Positions 58,880-64,000 of a stretch of DNA of 64,000 nucleotides are shown piece after piece (position 1 is the stretch's first letter; each line of letters starts with the position of its first letter). The position numbers were made by a program, and so were the translations under genes. Where the stretch lies: the NCBI GenBank assembly GCA_021234155.1, contig JAJEKV010000052.1:4759606-4823605 (forward strand), read 5' to 3'. The notes under the pieces were generated by a model. That model did no database searches and was not told where the DNA came from. It saw only the letters and a program-made list of their open reading frames with translations. The stretch is from Isoetes taiwanensis (lineage: Eukaryota > Streptophyta > Lycopodiopsida > Isoetales > Isoetaceae).

Positions 58880-61523
58880 TCTTGTGGTCATTGTATAGGC
58901 AAATGAGTGCGAATGTTTGACGTAACTGCATTGGCATCTGGAAGATGCCCGCGTCTTCGAGCGTCTTCTCCCACTCGGCATCGTCTTCTAGTAAGCCGAG
59001 CTCTTTAGGAGCTTCCTTGAAAGTTGAACATAGTTTTCCATTACAGTGCGCAGGTCTTCGAAGCTGGTTGCGCCCTTGATATGTAGCAACAGGAGACGGA
59101 GGTAGTAGCGGTCACCGTCCTTAGGGCTAACATTGTACATACGTGTAATGAGCTTGAACTTTCCTTCCCTCTTTTTCCAAGATGTCTGGCGCGTGAATGT
59201 GTAGTACTGGGGTATTTCTAGATAAGTGTATCCACGTGCGGCTGGGTCTTCCTTGTTGAGCTCAAACCATACGGTCAGCATTGTTCGCTTTTGCATTTGC
59301 TGCTCGATGGCTTGTCTTTCGTGGCCTTCCTGATAATAGACAGCTTGGTTGTTTGGCAAGTGAACAGGTAGCCTGTATACTGTGTGGAAGTTGCCATGCA
59401 TCTTGAACCCATATAACCTCCACATGGCTTCAGCTGCAGAGATGTACCTTGTGTCAAGATACTGCTCCACCTCGTCCCAATTGAATGTGGATGTGGATTC
59501 CCCTATTGGTTCTGTTGTGACCTTGATGGATGCTCGATCATGCCCTTTATGAATGTACTTGTAGATATACTTCACGCTGCCAACACTGAAACACTGCTCT
59601 ACGTTGATATGTGCTTCGTATTTATCAAGCAGCCACTGATTGTGGGGAACTATCCATCTATTGTCAATAGGCATTTCGCCCCTCATGAAGTGGCCCGTAT
59701 CACGTCTTCTGTACTCTGGGTAGCCATTTGCGTTGACTCTGGTATTGTCATTAAATAGTTTTGGAAATCCCTTTGTGCATTCCTTCGTTGGGCTGCCTTC
59801 CTTGGCTTGCATGCAAGGAGCATTTGGGTTGAGGGCCCCACATGGGCCATGGACCATATGCTTGATGACGATCTCTTGAAGGTTGGGATTTTCTGGGCCT
59901 GGTATTTCAGTGCTTGTGATGCTGTTAATGGCATCGCTGTCCCGGATCTTGTCTTCTTGTTCGAGAATGATGAGGAGGTGGCAGTGTGGCTCCTCATTTC
60001 TGGAACTCTATCGTGTAAGTGTGCGCTTTCACCTTGCCCAAGATATCATTTTCAAAGAGGTCATAGAAAAATGCTTTGAGCTTTGTGTGGAATACGCGCA
60101 CAACCAAATCCGGCCTATCATGTGGCTGTTGTCCAGGCAGCAGGTTGTGTGTAATCTCTACCCAATTTGGGTTGGATGTAAATGTTACAAAGAGGTCGGC
60201 TTTGCCAAATCTTCGGATCAAAGCCATCGAATCCTGGTAGTTTTGTTGCATAGCTCTCGGGCTCCCATTGTGTGAAGAAGGCAGGATGGTCAACTTGCCA
60301 GATCTTAAGCCTCTTTGCTCTGCCTCATGGACTATGTAGTCAATGAGACCTTGGTACAACTCAACTCGCAACTTCCTTTGATTTTGTTTGATCCAGTTTA
60401 GATTGTTTGCCTCCACTCTCGAGTACACGTCAACAATGAATTGTTGTGTTAGCTTGCCGGCGCAAAGCAGTGGGTTCCAAGCTCCGCTTCTTATTGCCAA
60501 CCGATAATTGTAGAATTGAAACATAGTCACATTCTCCTGTTTCTTAGAAGACGTTGATGCAGAAGATGTTTCTGCTTTCTTGATTCCTATGCTCCAGCCC
60601 TGGTCACCAAAGGGAAAGAGAATGGGGTAAACTAAGGGATCAAGATTTGGGTTTGTGATTGGAATCCTCTTGAGGCCACCACCCTTTTGGTGTATGCAGA
60701 TGTCCCTATCAAATGGTGGCTCTCCATCTGCGTTGACAAATATTACTGCAACTTCATTTGAGCATGCTGGATTGTATCTCCTATGGTCTAGGCTTCGAGA
60801 AGCATTGAAGTACATCCTGATGTCTTTCACGCCTTCTCCTGACCGTTGTGCCCGTTCTTCTACCTCGTGCATCATCATGAGAGCTGATGCATAGGGGTTG
60901 ATATTGCGTAGCACGGAATCCAGTTCTTTGAGGAGGTTGCTATCGCAATTTACATTCTGGGGGTTTTGGACTCGTGCTTCATGTGCATAGTCAGAATCTA
61001 GAATGTAGAGCTGGGAATATGTTGGAGGTTGCGAATTATCGGCATAAGCTGGCCCTACCCTATGGTAGGTTTGTCCTTGGATCTTGAAACAATATGGTCC
61101 ACGTCCTTCGAATTGCTCGATGTTGGCGCCAAATGAAGCAAAGGCAAGACCACTATTGTAGGCCCTAATGTGCTGGTGAAAGTTAGTGCTTTTTGGGTGT
61201 TGGTGGCTCAGTAATCTCTGAATTAGATGGGGCATTGGCTGTACAGGCTCCAACTTGATTTGTCCATCGTGGCAGCAATTTGTACCATCATCCTTGAATG
61301 ACAATGCCCTACAGTGTATGCATTCCCTATTGAATGGACCACAATGGTGTCGTTCTACCCATGTGACTCCAAGTGTCCTTGCTATTCTGTATGTAGATGG
61401 GTGGTCTCTCCTTTCACGTTCATATTGTGCATGTTTGTTCAATCTTTGCTGATGCTCATGTTCTGTCTCTCTGGTAGCATGTTGCAACTTTCTTTTCTTG
61501 TAATACTCTCTTTGCTTTTGCAA
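58880..61523 (-). pseudogene. Helitron Rep (HUH endonuclease) and N-terminal region, frameshifted
   Basis: The long frame 61523-59994 (510 codons) carries the Helitron-like N-terminal domain: RERRDHPSTYRIARTLGV, CIHCRALSF, YFNASRSLDHRRYNPACSNE, YPILFPFGDQGW and ADLFVTFTSNPNW. A frameshift at about 59995 falls exactly at the HUH box, which is still readable as PHCHLLIIL (59979-59989). The next frame (59857-58988) has the two-tyrosine motif as VKYIYKYIHKGHD and MWRLYGFKMHG. Two more shifts (about 59035 and 58880) separate it from the helicase. Both histidines and both tyrosines of the nuclease are kept, so decay is fairly recent. Confidence 0.9.
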
Positions 61524-61620
61524 TCGAGTTTCACGGTCCTGAGGCGTCTCTCTAGCACGCTTCTCCCTGTAGTTATTTCTCGGGGCCCGGGGGGTGCTCT
61601 TCTATATATGGACAGATGGC

Positions 61621-62235
61621 ATCTGCGTTCAAGGGGTCACAGAAAAACCCCTGTATACGGCTTTTTGGAGTAGAAAAATCCATACCATACGGTTTTTCGA
61701 ACTAACATACAATATAGCCCCTATCCATAGATTTACGATTGGTTGTGCCAAATTATATAATCCCTTTCCGACTTTGTACCTTTTGTGAAGACATAGGTCT
61801 AGGGTTTCTGGAATACCTGGAATTCCTGGAATAGGGTAATACCTGTGCAATACCTGGAATAGCTGGAATGGACAGTGCTGGGATGAATCTGCTAGAAAGG
61901 TAAAAATGAAGCTGGAAATATAAGGATGCAACGCTCCTTCCGTCAAATGGATCAGCTCCCCAAATCGATCATCTACGGAATCTCTCCTTCCCGCCCGTAT
62001 GAGCTCCCGACCGTACACCTACGACCAAGGCAATAAAAAAACCCTAACCGTGCACTCAGTTGGTCATACTGTGTACTCTAGGTGCACCCCCCTTGTCTCG
62101 CGGATGCAAGCCTCATTGTTTGATTAGCAGCTGATGCAGACCGGAGGACCCACAATGTGCAGCTACAAAGCTCCTCCAAAATGATGTTAAATATTATGAG
62201 TCCTTGCTCCTCTATGGAACTTTTTAAACCTAGTG
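61621..62235. other. Unassigned stretch, probably Helitron 5' region and flank
   Basis: No coding domain is seen. It contains small repeats of CCTGGAATACCTGGAAT type near 61810-61870. The Helitron 5' end should lie in or beyond this stretch. Confidence 0.4.
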
Positions 62236-63030
62236 AAAGGGGGAAAAGGCTAAAGTAGAAATGGCTAAAGGGCAAAAGGGTAAAGGCGAAAAAGGCCAAA
62301 GGGAAAAAGGCCAAAGGTGGAAAAGGTAGCAAAAGGTGGTATTAGAAAAGGCTAAGGGTGGAAAAGGTAGCAAAACGTGGTATTATGCTTTTTGAAGTTC
62401 AAAAGGTGTTTTTTTTGTTGCTAGAAGGGGAAAAGTGGTAAAGAAGATAGCAAAAGGTGGTATTATGCTATTTGAAGTTCAAAAGGTATTTTTTGTGCTT
62501 TCTTTCTAAAGTAACTCACGAATTTTATGAATATGTGAAGCTGGAAGACGGCCTCCTTTGACACCCATATTTCCACAGATGCTCTATCGCTACCCTGCCC
62601 TAACGGCAGCCATAGCAGCCCTGAGAAATTTAGCCTAAGTTTTGCATCTTACCTATTGGCTCTGGCACAGGAACATCTCCATTGCTATCGACCATCTCCA
62701 TTGCTATCTGCGTTCGTCTGTGGTAAGGAGGCCGCTCCTTTCTGTTCAACAACAATAGGTAGATTATGGTTAGTAGTAATCTAAAAACAAAAAACAAATC
62801 TTAGCCGTCCAATGTTAGGGTCCAATCTTAGCCCTCCGATTTAGGGGGAAAAAGGCTAAAGTGGAAATGGCTAAAGGGCAAAAGGGTAAAGGCGAAAAAG
62901 GCCAAAGGGAAAAAGGCTAAAGGTGGAAAAGGTAGTAAAAGGTGGTATTATAAAAGGCTAAGGGCGGAAAAGGTAGTAAAAGGTGGTATTATAAAAGGCT
63001 AAGGGCGGAAAAGGTAGCAAAACGTGGTAT
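62236..63030. repeat. Purine-rich AAAGG-type repeats, present as two related blocks
   Basis: Blocks at about 62236-62385 and 62842-63030 share long runs such as GGCTAAAG, GGGTAAAGGCGAAAAAGGCC and GGTAGCAAAACGTGGTATTA. Each is built from short GGCTAAAGG-like units, and within the second block a 35-bp unit ending GTGGTATTATAAAAGGCTA is repeated in tandem. The strand is almost free of C over long runs. Confidence 0.9.
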
Positions 63031-63157
63031 TATGTATAAGGGAAAATCCCTCCCGAGGATTTTCCGGGAAATTATCCGCGAGGCGGCGCCGTAGCGGCGC
63101 CACCGAGTGGATAATTTCCCGGCAAATTCGAGGGTGAGATTTTCCCGTGCGTAATAC
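63026..63157. repeat. Hairpin (foldback) element of about 130 bp
   Basis: Inverted arms meet at a GC-rich tip. GGGAAAATC faces GATTTTCCC, CCGGGAAATTATCC faces GGATAATTTCCCGG, and GCGGCGCC flanks the loop. The outer bases GTATTA and GTAATAC extend the pairing. A few mismatches break the stem. Its size and GC-rich tip are like the hairpin at 25966-26094, but the sequence is different. Confidence 0.88.
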
Positions 63158-63216
63158 ACACCAGCTGGGATTACGTTCATGACGTGTCCTCCACGTCGGT
63201 GCCACATCAGCAAGGT

Positions 63217-63245
63217 TTATAAAGTTTTTTTTTTCATTTTCGATG
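63217..63245 (+). promoter_or_regulatory. Possible TATA box and start region
   Basis: TTTATAAAG (about 63217) lies 27 bp upstream of an ATG (63244) that begins MAELLAMAHAEMLPELP and then stops. It may be the 5' end of a gene beyond the window or a chance match. Confidence 0.3.
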
Positions 63246-63623
63246 GCGGAGCTCCTGGCTATGGCGCATGCAGAGATGTTGCCGGAGCTCCCGTGATGGC
63301 GCTTGCTCTCCTAATGCTGGCGCTTCGTCTGAAATGGATTGTAGAGGTCTGTGTGCATGTTTTTAGCTAATATTTCCATGGCGCTGGCGATTATCTTCGT
63401 GTTTTCTGCACAGGTTTGATCATTTGGGTATAGCGACTTGTGGTTGGGATCTTGGCGACTTGTAAAGCATTTTGGCGACTTCTAGTTGTGATCTTGGTGA
63501 CTTCTAGTGCACGGATTTGTTGGCGCTGGCGATTATCTTGCTGTTTTCTGTAGATAAGTTGGCTGTGGCGACTCCTAAAGCAACTTGCGACTTGTAAAGC
63601 AAGTATTTGCTGGCCTTTAGCTG

Positions 63624-63742
63624 ATCTTTAGCCGATCTTTAGTTTCTGTGACCTTTTAGCCGATCTTTGCAGAGTTTGGGCCTATCTTTAGCCGATCTTT
63701 AGTTTCTGTGACCTTTAGCCGATCTTTGCAGAGTTTGGGCCA
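63624..63742. repeat. 60-bp tandem duplication
   Basis: Copies start at 63624 and 63684, each containing ATCTTTAGCCGATCTTTAG, TTTCTGTGACC and GCAGAGTTTGGGCC. Confidence 0.92.
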
Positions 63743-64000
63743 TCCAATGCATCCAAGGGTTTAGCAGCACTGATCAGTAATGCTTTGGATAAGAATCGAT
63801 CTTGAATAAACTCTTTGTAATGTGTTGGATAAACCTTCAAATTTTGGAGTTAACCTTGTAGTTAACTTTCTTTTTGTAATCTTGGAATGTTTGTGTAATC
63901 TTGTAATCTTGGAATGTTTCAGTGTAATCTTGTAATCTTTCAGTGTTTATAATCTGCATGTAAATTATATTATGCAAAATTGAGATGCTGGTTGACATGA
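63743..64000. other. AT-rich end of the window
   Basis: Short repeats of GTAATCTTGGAATGTTT type (63876-63945); no gene seen. Confidence 0.4.

Larger units (their letters stand above)
56931..61620 (-). mobile_element. Autonomous-type Helitron, now broken
   Basis: The minus strand encodes a Rep/Helicase protein (61523 to 57247) and ends in a typical Helitron 3' terminus. That is a hairpin with an 8-bp stem (TGCCCAGC, loop GTT on the plus strand, GCTGGGCA; 56941-56959), then six bases, then CTAG at 56934-56931, followed by a T (56930) as expected for insertion between A and T. The 5' TC end was not found; it must lie beyond 61523. At least three frameshifts and one in-frame stop interrupt the protein, so it cannot move by itself, though its ends could serve partners. 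Confidence 0.88.

Overview
The window looks like nuclear DNA of a land plant with a large, repeat-filled genome. The support is a GT-AG-split gene for a plant-type mitochondrial inner membrane protease 2, long AT-rich stretches without genes, and decayed plant-type Ty3/gypsy, Ty1/copia, LINE, Helitron and SWIM-domain transposase sequences. There is also a DIRS-like tyrosine-recombinase retrotransposon. Such elements are best known from algae, protists, fungi and animals, so I lean towards a non-flowering plant (fern, lycophyte, bryophyte or gymnosperm), with low confidence. Nothing suggests a bacterial or organellar origin.

Layout. 0-20 kb is mostly gene-poor: a 5'-truncated LINE end (1.7-2.5 kb), a 55-bp minisatellite (4.9 kb), a MITE with TIRs and TSD (6.5-7.0 kb), a possible 61-residue membrane protein (8.3 kb), a pure poly(A) insertion with TSD (10.0 kb), a SINE-like unit on the minus strand (16.1 kb) and several short tandem duplications. 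At 19.96-22.19 kb lies a complete short copia-type element carrying only a gag-like region, with 190-bp LTRs, tRNA-iMet primer site and polypurine tract. At 23.6-24.4 kb is the one clearly intact host gene, IMP2-like, in three coding exons on the minus strand. A near-perfect hairpin sits at 26.0 kb and a broken transposase-like fragment at 27.0-27.4 kb.

28-46 kb is a nest of elements. On the minus strand a gypsy element runs LTR - primer site - gag - protease - extra RNase H - RT - RNase H (34.6 down to 27.9 kb) and then stops. On the plus strand an integrase and an LTR (42.0-46.3 kb) form the part it lacks. A SWIM/MULE-type transposase pseudogene with a divergent companion gene (34.65-38.9 kb) and a third LTR fragment (39.1-41.5 kb), itself holding a 44-bp LINE end, lie between them. 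46.5-49.9 kb holds the DIRS-like element. 53.2-54.5 kb is an old direct duplication. 55.5-56.05 kb encodes a small secreted, possibly lectin-like, protein. 56.93 to at least 61.6 kb is an autonomous-type Helitron, broken by frameshifts and one in-frame stop, whose 3' hairpin and CTAG end can be seen. The last 2 kb holds purine-rich repeats, a second hairpin element and a possible TATA-driven promoter.

The genes do not form a pathway. The host content is IMP2, the secreted protein and perhaps one or two small ORFs; the rest is a record of transposition, nesting, local duplication and decay.
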